This document shows, piece after piece, positions 55,849 through 64,000 of a stretch of DNA of 64,000 bases (positions are counted from its first letter, which is position 1; every line of letters starts with the position of its first letter). A program made the translations under genes and the position numbers. Source of the DNA: Panacagrimonas perspica (GTDB taxonomy: Bacteria; Pseudomonadota; Gammaproteobacteria; Nevskiales; Nevskiaceae); NCBI RefSeq assembly GCF_004364935.1, contig NZ_SOBT01000009.1:748898-812897 (forward strand), given 5' to 3'. The notes under the pieces were generated by a model. The model was not told the DNA's origin and did no database searches. It saw only the letters and a program-made list of their open reading frames with translations.

Positions 55849-56832
55849 ATGCCCATCCCCGAATCCCGCCTGCCGTCCGGCCGTAAACGACTGCTGGTGG
55901 CCGTTGCCGGCCTCGGCATGCTCGCCTACCTCGGAGCGGCGATCGCAACCGACCACGCCGCCCTGGAGCGGGCGCTGCTGCAGCTCGGCTGGTCCGGCGC
56001 CGCGCTGGTGCTGGGGCTGTCGCTGTTCAACTACGTCCTGCGCTTCCAGCGCTGGCACCTATATCTGCGCGAACTCGGGCACCGGATCGGCTGGACGCAC
56101 CACCTGCTGGTGTATCTCGCCGGGTTCATGTTCACGGTCAGTCCGGCCAAGGCCGGCGAGGCGCTTCGCGGCGTTTATCTGCGCGAGCACGGCGTGCCCT
56201 ACGCCGATACCTTCGCGGCCCTGTTCGTCGAGCGACTGCTCGACTTCATCGCCTATTCGCTGCTGGCAACCCTGATCGTGCTGGGACACGCGGACTACCG
56301 GCCTTTCCTGCTCGTGGCCTTCCTCGTCGCCTTCACGCTGCTCGGACTCTGCGGCCATCCGGCGATCCCGCCCTGGCTGGATCGCACGGCCACCGGCCGA
56401 TCCTCGCCGTGGCTGTCCGGCCTGCTGCAGCTGGGCGCGCGCCTGCTGCGCTCCTCGCGCCGCCTGCTGCAGCCGCGCCTGCTGCTGCCGGGACTCGCGA
56501 TCGGGCTGGTGTCCTGGGGCGCCGAGGGCATCGGCTTCCACCTGATCTGCCAGGGCCTGGCGCTCGACGTGCCGCCGATGACGGCGACCAGCATCTACGC
56601 CATCGCCGGTCTCGCCGGGGCGGCGGCGTTCTTCATGCCGGGCGGCATCGGCGGCATGGAACTGGTGATGGTCGCGCTGCTGACCACGCTGGGCGCGCCC
56701 GCGTCCGTCGCCATCGTCGCCACGCTGATCTGCCGCGTGGCGACCTTGTGGTTCGCCGTGGTCGTCGGCTTCATCGCGGCGGCGCTTCTCGAATTCCTGA
56801 GCTTGCGGCCCGCGCCGCGGTCCGCCCCATGA
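55849..56832 (+). CDS. Flippase-like / LPG-synthase transmembrane-domain protein
   Basis: Predicted 327 residues with seven to eight hydrophobic helices. It resembles the lysylphosphatidylglycerol synthase transmembrane family (UPF0104, AglD/MprF N-part): LVYLAGFMFTVSPAKAGE, LFVERLLDF, and FFMPGGIGGMELVM near the end. Such proteins often sit with glycosyl carriers and may flip polyprenyl-linked sugars. An in-frame ATG at 55819 is the alternative start. Its stop overlaps the next gene (ATGA), placing it first in the arabinose-donor operon. Confidence 0.83.
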   Translation: MPIPESRLPSGRKRLLVAVAGLGMLAYLGAAIATDHAALERALLQLGWSGAALVLGLSLFNYVLRFQRWHLYLRELGHRIGWTHHLLVYLAGFMFTVSPAKAGEALRGVYLREHGVPYADTFAALFVERLLDFIAYSLLATLIVLGHADYRPFLLVAFLVAFTLLGLCGHPAIPPWLDRTATGRSSPWLSGLLQLGARLLRSSRRLLQPRLLLPGLAIGLVSWGAEGIGFHLICQGLALDVPPMTATSIYAIAGLAGAAAFFMPGGIGGMELVMVALLTTLGAPASVAIVATLICRVATLWFAVVVGFIAAALLEFLSLRPAPRSAP

Positions 56833-58250
56833 CATCCGCCTCCCTTCCGCTCTGCGTCGATCTCGACGGCACCCTGACACCGGTCGACACGCTGCACGAA
56901 GGCCTGATCGCGCTCGCCAAATCCTCGCCGCTGTCGCTGTTCGCCCTCCCGGCGCAGATCAGCCGCGGCAAGGCCGCCTTCAAGGCCTTCGTGGCGGAAC
57001 GCGCGCCGCTGGACGCCGAAGTCCTGCCGATCCGGCCGGATCTCCTCGAATGGCTGCACACGCAGAAGAACGCCGGCCGCCACCTGGTGCTGGTCACGGC
57101 CTCGGATCGCCGGACCGCCGAGGCGGTGGCTGAACGCGTGGGCCTGTTCGACGAGGTCATCGCAAGCGACGGCCAGCGCAATCTCGCAGGCCAGGCCAAG
57201 CGCGAGGTGCTGGTGCAGCGTTTCGGCGAGAAGGGTTTCGACTACGCCGGCAACGACGTCCCCGACCTGCAGGTCTGGCGTTCGGCCGCTCACGCCATCG
57301 TCGTCGGCGACGAGGCGCTGACGCGCAAGGCGGCGGAAGTCTGCGCCGTCGACCGCCGATTTCCGGCCTCGCAGCGGACCGCCCGCACCTGGATCCGGGC
57401 CCTGCGCCTGCACCAGTGGGTGAAGAACGCGCTGGTCTTCATGCCGGCGCTGCTGGCCCACCAGATCGGCGAGCCGGCCACGCTGATCCAGGCGCTGCTC
57501 GCCTTTCTCGCATTCGGCCTGTGCGCGTCCAGCGTCTACGTCTTCAACGATCTGCTGGACCTGCCGTCCGACCGCCGTCATGCGCGCAAGCGCAACCGTC
57601 CGTTCGCCGAAGGGCTGCTGCCGGCCAAGGACGGTGTCATCGCCGGCACGGGCTTGTTGCTGGGCTCCGCGGCCGTCGCGGCGACGGTCGGCCCCTGGTT
57701 CTGCCTGGCGCTGGCCGCGTACTACCTTCTCACCTGGGCCTACTCGCTGCGCCTCAAGCGCGTGGCCCTGATCGACGTGATGATGCTGGCGGGCCTGTAC
57801 ACGATGCGGATCATCGCGGGCAGCGCCGCGACGCTGATCTGGCCTTCGTTCTGGCTGCTCGGATTCTCGGTGTTCATGTTCCTGAGCCTGGGCATCGCCA
57901 AGCGCTTCGCGGAACTCGACGACGCGAAGCAAGCCGGGGCGCAGCTGTCGCACGGCCGCGGCTACGGCGCAAACGATCTCCCTTTGCTGCAGAGCCTGGG
58001 CACGTCGGCCGGCTACTGTTCCATCGTCGTGCTGGCGCTGTACATCAACAGTGCCGCGTCGGGCGCGCTGTACACCCACGCCAAGGCGCTGTGGCTGCTC
58101 CCGCCGGTCATGCTGTTCTGGATCTCGCGCGTCTGGCTGGTGACCTCGCGCGGACAGATGCACGACGATCCGATCGTGTTCGCGCTGCGCGATCGCGTCA
58201 GCCTGGTCCTGGCTGTGCTGATGGCCTTCGGCGTGCTGATCGCCATCTGA
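56829..58250 (+). CDS. HAD phosphatase - UbiA prenyltransferase fusion (DPPR-synthase-like)
   Basis: Predicted 473 residues in two parts. Residues 1-185 form a HAD domain with DLDGT (Asp11, Asp13), LVTASD and GNDVPDL (Asp143, Asp146), all catalytic positions kept. Residues 195-473 form a multi-helix UbiA domain with the NDLLDLPSD motif (240-248) and RLKRVALIDVMML. The UbiA part resembles decaprenyl-phosphate phosphoribosyltransferase (Rv3806c), which loads phosphoribose on a polyprenyl phosphate. The HAD part could then remove the 5-phosphate. DprE1- and DprE2-like genes follow at once, which supports this. ATGA overlap with the gene before. Confidence 0.85.
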   Translation: MTSASLPLCVDLDGTLTPVDTLHEGLIALAKSSPLSLFALPAQISRGKAAFKAFVAERAPLDAEVLPIRPDLLEWLHTQKNAGRHLVLVTASDRRTAEAVAERVGLFDEVIASDGQRNLAGQAKREVLVQRFGEKGFDYAGNDVPDLQVWRSAAHAIVVGDEALTRKAAEVCAVDRRFPASQRTARTWIRALRLHQWVKNALVFMPALLAHQIGEPATLIQALLAFLAFGLCASSVYVFNDLLDLPSDRRHARKRNRPFAEGLLPAKDGVIAGTGLLLGSAAVAATVGPWFCLALAAYYLLTWAYSLRLKRVALIDVMMLAGLYTMRIIAGSAATLIWPSFWLLGFSVFMFLSLGIAKRFAELDDAKQAGAQLSHGRGYGANDLPLLQSLGTSAGYCSIVVLALYINSAASGALYTHAKALWLLPPVMLFWISRVWLVTSRGQMHDDPIVFALRDRVSLVLAVLMAFGVLIAI

Positions 58251-58251
58251 C

Positions 58252-59571
58252 ATGCCCGGCGCCGGCAGCTCCTGGGGACGTTGGCCGCGACACCGGCATC
58301 GCACGATCGCGCTCACGAACCGCTACCAACGGCTGGTTCTCGACGAACCCGGAACGCTGCTTCCGTACGGAAACGGCCGCAGCTACGGAGACTCCTGCCA
58401 GAACGACGGCGGCTTCCTGCTCACGACTCGCGGGCTCGATCGCTACGTGGCATTCGATGTCGACAACGGCGTCATCGAATGCGAAGCCGGAATGCTGCTC
58501 GAGGACGTCATCGAGTTCGCGTTGCCTCGCGGCTGGTTCCTGCCCGTCACGCCCGGCACCTGCTTCGTCACCCTGGGCGGCGCCATCGCCAACGACGTGC
58601 ACGGCAAGAACCATCACCGCCTCGGGACGTTCGGCCACCATGTGCTGGGCTTCGAGCTGTTGCGTTCGGATGGGTCCGAGCGCTGGTGCACCCCGTCTGA
58701 AAATGCGGACTGGTTCGCCGCCACCATCGGCGGCCTCGGCTTGACCGGACTGATCCGCCGCCTGCGTCTGCAGCTGCGACGCGTGCCGGGGCCGTTTCTG
58801 CGTGGCCAGAGCCTGCGATTCGGCAACCTGTCCGGGTTCTTCGAGCTGTCGCGCGATTCCGATGCGGACTACGAGTACACCGTGTCCTGGCTCGATTGCA
58901 CCGCCAAGGGCCGGCAACGCGGACGCGGCGTGTTCATGCGCGCCAATCACGCCGTCGCAGAAGGAACGACACCGGGCTCCGGCCAGTGGCGCGTCCCGTT
59001 CACTTCGCCGTTGCCGCTGGTCAATCGCCTGTCGCTGCGCCTGTTCAACACGCTGTACTACCACCGGCCGGCGGCACGCCGGGCGGACGCCGTCTGGCAC
59101 TACCGCCCGTTCTTCTATCCTCTCGACGGCGTGCTGGAGTGGAACCGGATCTATGGGCCTCGCGGCTTCTATCAGTACCAGTGCGTGATCCCGCCGGCCA
59201 CGGCCCCGGAAAGCCTGGAGGAGATGCTCGAGACGATCGCCGTCTCGGGATCGGGTTCGTTCCTCGGAGTGCTCAAGATGTTCGGTGAGCAGGCCTCGCC
59301 CGGCCTGCTGTCGTTCGCGCGTTCGGGGACGACGCTCGCACTGGATTTTCCGAACGGGGGAGCTCCCACGTTGCAGCTTCTCGAATCACTCGACGCGATC
59401 ACGCGCAAGGCCGGAGGCGCGGTCTATCCGGCGAAGGATGCGCGCATGTCCGCCACCTCGTTCCAGCAATACTTCCCGCGCTGGAAGGAGTTCCTGCGCT
59501 TCATCGATCCGCGATTTTCCTCGTCGTTCTGGCGGCGCGTATCGCAGGATCCGCAGGGAGAAGCATCTTGA
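58252..59571 (+). CDS. dprE1: FAD-linked oxidase, DprE1-like (decaprenyl-phosphoribose 2'-oxidase)
   Basis: Predicted 439 residues. FAD-binding PCMH-type oxidase close to mycobacterial DprE1: GRSYGDS (42-48), LPVTPGTCFVTLGGAIANDVHGKNHH (in part; HGKNHH at 117-122), GGLGLTGLI and VYPAKDAR (Lys395, matching Lys418 of M. tuberculosis). The residue that aligns with Cys387, the benzothiazinone target, is Ala363 (TLALDFP). DprE1 oxidises polyprenyl-phospho-ribose to its 2-keto form. One base lies between the previous stop and this ATG. Symbol is by homology; the lipid carrier here is unknown. Confidence 0.85.
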   Translation: MPGAGSSWGRWPRHRHRTIALTNRYQRLVLDEPGTLLPYGNGRSYGDSCQNDGGFLLTTRGLDRYVAFDVDNGVIECEAGMLLEDVIEFALPRGWFLPVTPGTCFVTLGGAIANDVHGKNHHRLGTFGHHVLGFELLRSDGSERWCTPSENADWFAATIGGLGLTGLIRRLRLQLRRVPGPFLRGQSLRFGNLSGFFELSRDSDADYEYTVSWLDCTAKGRQRGRGVFMRANHAVAEGTTPGSGQWRVPFTSPLPLVNRLSLRLFNTLYYHRPAARRADAVWHYRPFFYPLDGVLEWNRIYGPRGFYQYQCVIPPATAPESLEEMLETIAVSGSGSFLGVLKMFGEQASPGLLSFARSGTTLALDFPNGGAPTLQLLESLDAITRKAGGAVYPAKDARMSATSFQQYFPRWKEFLRFIDPRFSSSFWRRVSQDPQGEAS

Positions 59572-60308
59572 GAAAAGTGCTCATCGTGGGCGCGACATCG
59601 GCGATCGCCGAATCCGTCGCCCGTGAATTCGCCCGGCGCGAAGACCGGCTGTTCCTGGTCGGGCGCAGGCCACAGGCGCTTGCCGCCATCGCCGACGACC
59701 TGAAACTGCGCGGCGCACCGATGGTGCAGTTCCGGGTGCAGGACGCCAACGATATTTCCGCGCACGCCGAGCTGATCGAGTCGGCCAGTGTCGCGATGGG
59801 CGGCCTGGATACGGTTCTGATCGCACACGGGACGCTGCCCGATCAGGCTGCGTGTGCCGCATCGGTGGAACGCACGCTCGCCGAATACCAGACCAATGCC
59901 TTGAGCCAGATCTCGCTGTGCACGCTCATCGCGAACCGTTTCGAGTCTCAAGGCAACGGAACCCTGGCCGTCATTTCCTCGGTGGCCGGCGATCGCGGAC
60001 GGCAGTCGAATTACGTCTATGGCTCCGCCAAAGCGGCCGTCACCGCGTTCACCAGCGGACTGCGCCAGCGCCTGCACGGCAAGGGCGTTCACGTGATCAC
60101 GATCAAGCCCGGTTTCGTCGACACCCCGATGACCGCAGCGTTCGACAAGCGCGGACCGCTGTGGGCGTCCGCCGATTCGGTGGCCAAGACCATCGTCCGC
60201 GGCATGATCGCGGGAAAGCCGGTGATCTACGCGCCTTGGTTCTGGTGGGGAATCATGCAGATCATCCGGAATATTCCCGAACGCATCTTTCGCGGTCTCA
60301 AGCTGTAG
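59568..60308 (+). CDS. dprE2: SDR reductase, DprE2-like
   Basis: Predicted 246-residue short-chain dehydrogenase. Rossmann motif VGATSAIAES (7-16), catalytic Ser137/138, Tyr151 and Lys155 (YVYGSAKAA). Next to DprE1 it should reduce the 2-keto intermediate to polyprenyl-phospho-arabinose. I start at a TTG (59568-59570) that overlaps the dprE1 stop (TTGA) and has GGGAG 7 bases upstream. The C-terminus has a short hydrophobic/aromatic stretch (APWFWWGIMQII) that may associate with the membrane, as in mycobacterial DprE2. Confidence 0.84.
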   Translation: MRKVLIVGATSAIAESVAREFARREDRLFLVGRRPQALAAIADDLKLRGAPMVQFRVQDANDISAHAELIESASVAMGGLDTVLIAHGTLPDQAACAASVERTLAEYQTNALSQISLCTLIANRFESQGNGTLAVISSVAGDRGRQSNYVYGSAKAAVTAFTSGLRQRLHGKGVHVITIKPGFVDTPMTAAFDKRGPLWASADSVAKTIVRGMIAGKPVIYAPWFWWGIMQIIRNIPERIFRGLKL

Positions 60309-60375
60309 CGCAGACCTGACGGCGGCGCCGTCCGCGGGGTCGATTTCCTCTCGCGTTCATGGCACAAGATCGCGC

Positions 60376-61083
60376 ATGACGGAGAAACGAAATCCCTTGT
60401 CGGCCGAATCGGATCGCGCCATCGCCCTGGCCGATGCTCAACGCAAGGCGACGAAGCTGTTCGACCGGATCGCGGCCGACCTGATCCGGCCCGGCGTGTC
60501 GGAGTCGCAGCTCACGCGCGAGATCGCCGATCTCGGACGGCGCGAGTTCGGCATCGAGACCAACTGGCACAAGCGCCTCGTGCGCGCCGGGACCAACACG
60601 CTGGCGATCTACAACGAGAATCCTCCGGAGCGCGTTCTCGGAGACGACGACATCGTCTTCATCGATCTGGGGCCGGTGTTCGCCGAATGGGAGGCCGATG
60701 TCGGCCGCACCTATGTCATCGGCAACGATCCGCACAAGCTGCGGCTGCGCGACGATGCGGAGCGCGCCTTCGCGGCCGGCAAGCAGTATTTCAAGGACCA
60801 CCCGGAGATCACCGGAAGCCAGCTTTTCGCGTTCATCAAATCGCTGGCGGAAAAGACGGGATGGGAATTCGCCGGCATCATCGCGGCCCATCTGGTCAGC
60901 GAGTTCCCGCACAAGTCGCTGGCCGAGAACATGACGACGGGCTACGCGAACGAGGCGCACCACGAACCGATGCGCGGCCTCGACTCGCTGGGTCGCGAAC
61001 GCCACTGGATCCTCGAGATCCATTTCGTCGACCGCGCACGCGGGATCGGCGCGTTCTTCGAAGAGCTGCTCACCGTCGATTGA
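60376..61083 (+). CDS. M24-family metallopeptidase homologue
   Basis: Predicted 235 residues with the creatinase/aminopeptidase (pita-bread) fold. Likely metal ligands: Asp97 (FIDLGP), Asp108 (EADVGRT), a His in the AAHLVSEFPH segment (172/179), Glu214 (ILEIHF) and Glu230 near the end. It is short for an Xaa-Pro peptidase and lacks the N-terminal domain, like methionine aminopeptidase-size members. No signal peptide. Substrate not known; not linked to the operon before it (67-base gap). Confidence 0.83.
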   Translation: MTEKRNPLSAESDRAIALADAQRKATKLFDRIAADLIRPGVSESQLTREIADLGRREFGIETNWHKRLVRAGTNTLAIYNENPPERVLGDDDIVFIDLGPVFAEWEADVGRTYVIGNDPHKLRLRDDAERAFAAGKQYFKDHPEITGSQLFAFIKSLAEKTGWEFAGIIAAHLVSEFPHKSLAENMTTGYANEAHHEPMRGLDSLGRERHWILEIHFVDRARGIGAFFEELLTVD

Positions 61084-61201
61084 CGACGTGCTGACACCGC
61101 CCCGCTTCACCGCTTCGCCACGAAAGCTTCACGCGACCGCCATCCCCGCTCCCTAGGTTCCCGGGCTTCCATTTGTTGGGCTTCAAGGGGAGTACGGGGA
61201 C

Positions 61202-63097
61202 ATGTTTCGACAGTGGCTGCTGGTGCTGGTGTGCAGCATGACGGTGATGGTGACGGCGGGTTGCTCGGGCAACGACGGCGACGACGGTGCAGCGGGTCCG
61301 GCAGGCGAGCCCGGACCGACGGGTGCCGCCGGCCCCGCGGGACCTGCAGGCCCGGCCGGATCCAACGGCTCCAACGGCGCTGCCGGACCCGCGGGTCCTG
61401 CTGGACCTGCAGGCCCTGCGGGCCCCGTCGGACCTGTCGGACCCACCAGCCCGGTCGGCCCTGCCGGTCCCGCAGGGCCTGCCGGTCCCACCGGGCCGAG
61501 TGGATCCAGCGGCCCCAGTGGCCCTGCCGGCCCTGCGGGACCTGCAGGGCCGACCGGCAGTGGTGATGTGCTGCTCGATCTGAACGTGCTCGGCACCTAC
61601 GAAGCGAATGCCTTCAATGCCGGCGCTGCCGAGATCGTGGCGTACGACGGTCCGCGTCAGCGCCTGTTCGTCGTCAACGCCAGCGCCGTCACCGTCGACG
61701 TGCTCAACGTCGCCAACCCGGCTGCGCCGGTACTGGTGGGCACCATCGACGCCAGCGCCGAGGGCGCGAGCGCCAACAGCGTCGCGGTCTCCAACGGCAT
61801 CGTCGCGGTGGCGATCGAGGCGAGCCCGAAGACCGATCCGGGTTCGGTGGTCTTCTACAACGCCGCGACGCTGGCCAAGCTCGGCGAGGTCGCAGTGGGC
61901 GCGCTGCCCGACATGCTCACGTTCACGCCGAACGGTTTGCGCGTGCTGGTCGCCAACGAAGGCGAACCCAACGCCAACTACAGCATCGATCCCGAAGGCT
62001 CGATCAGCATCATCACGGTCAACGGCGGTACGGCGCCCACCGTGGTGACCGCCGGCTTCACGGCGTTCAACGCTCAGGCGGCCGCGCTGCGTGCGCGCGG
62101 CGTGCGCATCTACGGGCCGAACGCCAGCGTCGCGCAGGACTTCGAGCCGGAGTACATCGCGATCTCGCCGGATGGCTTCACGGCGTTCGCGACGCTGCAG
62201 GAGAACAACGCGTTCGCGAAGATCGACCTGGCGAGCAACACCGTCACCGAGATCCTGCCGCTCGGCTACAAGGATCACCGCATCCTCGGCAACGAACTCG
62301 ACCCGAGCGATCAGGACGGCGGCCCGCGGCTGGCGAACTGGCCGGTGTTCGGCATGTACCAGCCGGACACGATCGCGTCGTATCTGTTCAACGGACGCAC
62401 CTACTACGTGACCGCCAACGAAGGCGACGCGCGCGAGTACGACAACTTCGTGGAAACACAGCGCATTGGTGCCAACGGCTTCGTGCTGGATCCCACGGCG
62501 TTCCCGAACGCGGCGGCGCTGAAAGTGAACACGGCGCTGGGCCGGCTGAACGCAACGCGATCGCTCGGCGACACCGATGGAGACAACGATTTCGATCAGA
62601 TCTACGTGCTCGGCGCCCGTTCGTTCTCGATCTGGGCCGACGACGGCACGCAGGCCTACGACAGCGGCTCCGACTTCGAGCGCATCACGGCGCTGCGCTA
62701 CGGCACCAGCTTCAACAACAACAATTCGGCGAGCGCCGGCGATTCGCGCAGCGACGACAAGGGCCCGGAACCCGAAGCGCTCGCGCTGGCGCAGTTCGCC
62801 GGCCGCACCTTCGCGTTCATCGGCCTCGAGCGCATGGGCGGCGTGATGGTCTACGACATCAGCAACCCGCGCGCCGCGCGCTTCGTGCAGTACATCAATC
62901 GCCGCGAGATGTCGGTGACGATCGGGAATCTGGTCAACGCCAACGCTGGCGCGGCGGGCGACCTGGGACCGGAGAGCATCGTCGTGATCCCGGCGGCGCA
63001 GAGCCCGGTTCCGGGAGTACCGCTGCTTGCCGTCGGCAACGAGATCAGCGGAACCACCACGCTGTACCGGATCGACGTCATTCCGCTCAACCCCTGA
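61202..63097 (+). CDS. Collagen-like lipoprotein with choice-of-anchor I-type domain
   Basis: Predicted 631 residues. A signal with a lipobox-like VTAGC puts the lipid on Cys21. From Gly23 it runs in Gly-X-Y triplets to residue 121: 20 triplets, one break where Ser replaces Gly (SPV), then 12 more, mostly GPA. After this comes a 500-residue domain with repeats typical of beta-propellers ([34 protein letters not shown] in part, [25 protein letters not shown]). That pattern matches the choice-of-anchor I / alkaline-phosphatase-like surface family. A strong terminator follows. Likely an outer-membrane or surface protein. Confidence 0.86.
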   Translation: MFRQWLLVLVCSMTVMVTAGCSGNDGDDGAAGPAGEPGPTGAAGPAGPAGPAGSNGSNGAAGPAGPAGPAGPAGPVGPVGPTSPVGPAGPAGPAGPTGPSGSSGPSGPAGPAGPAGPTGSGDVLLDLNVLGTYEANAFNAGAAEIVAYDGPRQRLFVVNASAVTVDVLNVANPAAPVLVGTIDASAEGASANSVAVSNGIVAVAIEASPKTDPGSVVFYNAATLAKLGEVAVGALPDMLTFTPNGLRVLVANEGEPNANYSIDPEGSISIITVNGGTAPTVVTAGFTAFNAQAAALRARGVRIYGPNASVAQDFEPEYIAISPDGFTAFATLQENNAFAKIDLASNTVTEILPLGYKDHRILGNELDPSDQDGGPRLANWPVFGMYQPDTIASYLFNGRTYYVTANEGDAREYDNFVETQRIGANGFVLDPTAFPNAAALKVNTALGRLNATRSLGDTDGDNDFDQIYVLGARSFSIWADDGTQAYDSGSDFERITALRYGTSFNNNNSASAGDSRSDDKGPEPEALALAQFAGRTFAFIGLERMGGVMVYDISNPRAARFVQYINRREMSVTIGNLVNANAGAAGDLGPESIVVIPAAQSPVPGVPLLAVGNEISGTTTLYRIDVIPLNP

Positions 63098-63122
63098 CGC
63101 AGGTCCAACCTGCCTGCGGGCG

Positions 63123-63162
63123 GAGGGTCGCAGCCGTAGGGCTGCGACCCTCTTCTTTTTTT
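63123..63162 (+). terminator. Rho-independent terminator after the collagen-like lipoprotein
   Basis: GAGGGTCGCAGCC-GTAG-GGCTGCGACCCTC stem of 13 base pairs, then TT-C-TTTTTTT. It may serve rdgC on the other strand only weakly, since its other side lacks a T-run. Confidence 0.9.
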
Positions 63163-63196
63163 GTGGCCTCGCCAGCGGACGCGGATCAACCGTCGC

Positions 63197-64000
63197 TCAG
63201 TCTTTCTTCTGTCCGCCGAGCGCTTCCATCAGCCCGCCCATGAGTTCGGTCAGCTCACCGGTCATCAGCGTGAAGTCGGCGTCGAAACGTTCCTCGGCAT
63301 TTCCCTGCGGTTCGTTCTCGGCGCGATCCTGTTCGATCATCTCGAAGCGCACGCGGCGCACGATGCCCGGATCGGCGAGCACGAAGCGGATGCGATCGTT
63401 CCAGGTCATGCCGAGCTTGGTCACCGACTTGCCGTCCTTGACGTGGCGGCGCACGTCGTCGCCCTCGAGCCCGTGCTTGGCGAAGCGCACGGCCGCCGGA
63501 TCGTCGCCGCCGCTCTTCATCTCGCAGTCCTGATCGAGCGAGAACTTGCCCGGCGCATCGCCCTTGGCCAGCCACGCGGTCATGCAGGTCATCGGCGACT
63601 GCGCGGTGTCGAGCGGATAGAACGGGCACTCGCCGAGCGTGTCGCGCAGCAGGGTCAGCACTTCGTCGCCGCGCTTCTGGCTCGATGCATCGACGATCAG
63701 CCAGCCGGCTTCCGGATTGATCCAGACGCGCGTCGCGCGACGTTTCGCGAACGCCTTGGGCAGCAGCTCGGACAGGATCTGCTCGCGCAATTCGCGCATC
63801 TGCTTCTTGCCCGGCTTGAAGCCCATGCGCGCCTCGATCTGCGCCGCCTTGGCCTTGGCCGCGTCCTTGACCACCGACGAGGGCAGCAGCTTGGTCTCGG
63901 TGCCGAGCGAGAACAGCAGTTGCCGCCCCTGACCGTAGACGAGCTGGTCGTCGTCGCGCGGCGAGACCCAGCCCTGCGTCTGCGCGGTCAGCCCGGTGCA
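63197..64000 (-). CDS. rdgC: Recombination-associated protein RdgC, 5' end cut by window
   Basis: The window holds the C-terminal 267 residues; the start lies past 64000. RdgC is a ring-shaped double-stranded DNA-binding protein that restrains RecA. Matching pieces: GWVSPRDDDQLVY, LLFSLGTETKLLPSSVV (in part), FKPGKKQMRELRE, KRRATRVWINPEAGWLIVDA (in part), FADPG-like segment FVLADPGIVRRVRFE and the FDADFTLMTGELTEL end. Usual length is about 300, so only some 30-40 residues are missing. Confidence 0.93.
   Translation of the reverse strand, partial: CTGLTAQTQGWVSPRDDDQLVYGQGRQLLFSLGTETKLLPSSVVKDAAKAKAAQIEARMGFKPGKKQMRELREQILSELLPKAFAKRRATRVWINPEAGWLIVDASSQKRGDEVLTLLRDTLGECPFYPLDTAQSPMTCMTAWLAKGDAPGKFSLDQDCEMKSGGDDPAAVRFAKHGLEGDDVRRHVKDGKSVTKLGMTWNDRIRFVLADPGIVRRVRFEMIEQDRAENEPQGNAEERFDADFTLMTGELTELMGGLMEALGGQKKD

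Noticed and set aside
1-64000. tRNA or rRNA genes, insertion sequences, prophage or integrase
   Set aside because: No tRNA-like cloverleaf, no rRNA signature, and no transposase, integrase or phage structural gene was recognised by reading both strands. Reading by eye could miss a tRNA.

Overview
The window is high-GC, densely packed chromosomal DNA of a gammaproteobacterium, most likely a Xanthomonadales member (Lysobacteraceae or Rhodanobacteraceae type). Pointers are the separated rpe-trpE and trpGDC blocks, the divergent speE/speA pair, the HrpB, DarP, RdgC and DusC orthologues, and an inverted repeat built from the GGGAATCGGGAATGG unit. The genus call is inference. I see no rRNA, tRNA, CRISPR, phage or insertion sequence. 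The two genes at the window edges (a GST at the left, rdgC at the right) are cut.

Layout. 0-20 kb: housekeeping and stand-alone genes: a TPM-domain membrane protein, a D-aminoacylase-type amidohydrolase, a cobalamin-type radical SAM protein, tex, a UbiB/ABC1 kinase, an amidase, a LuxR solo, an alkylation-repair block (ada, a 2OG-Fe(II) oxygenase, alkB), glpK, a lipase-like hydrolase and a DUF547 protein. 20-34 kb: an elastin-like secreted repeat protein, cca, slt, a TauE/SafE exporter, the tsaC-hemF-oxyR operon, a MOSC protein with hrpB, dusC, darP, and a hydrolase divergent from an Anbu-type proteasome homologue. 35-45.7 kb: an Fe-alcohol dehydrogenase, rpe, trpE, trpG, trpD, trpC and two coupled Gfo/Idh/MocA oxidoreductases. 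45.7-52.7 kb: a minus-strand cell-surface polysaccharide block (O-antigen ligase, GmhA-like isomerase, WecG/TagA transferase, GT2, flippase, GT4). 52.9-60.3 kb: speE and speA, then a four-gene operon (flippase-like membrane protein, HAD-UbiA fusion, DprE1-like oxidase, DprE2-like reductase). This operon looks like a route to polyprenyl-phospho-arabinose of the kind known from mycobacteria. 60.4-64 kb: an M24 peptidase homologue, a collagen-like lipoprotein and rdgC.

Two features run through the window. First, a family of short two-arm palindromes that start with GTAGCCCGG and end with CCGGGCTAC occurs 15 times as full copies and 3 times as single arms, always between genes. In two genes it supplies the stop codon. 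No copy lies right of 45.8 kb. Second, many neighbouring genes are joined by 4-base ATGA, GTGA or TTGA overlaps, including a 15-codon mini-ORF that bridges trpG and trpD. These overlaps settle several non-ATG starts.

I did not find a clearly new multi-gene system. The best candidates for follow-up are the arabinose-donor operon with a natural Cys-to-Ala change in DprE1, the repeat family, the low-complexity secreted proteins, the LuxR solo with altered ligand-pocket residues, and an unassigned protein with a transglutaminase-like Cys-His-Asp pattern.
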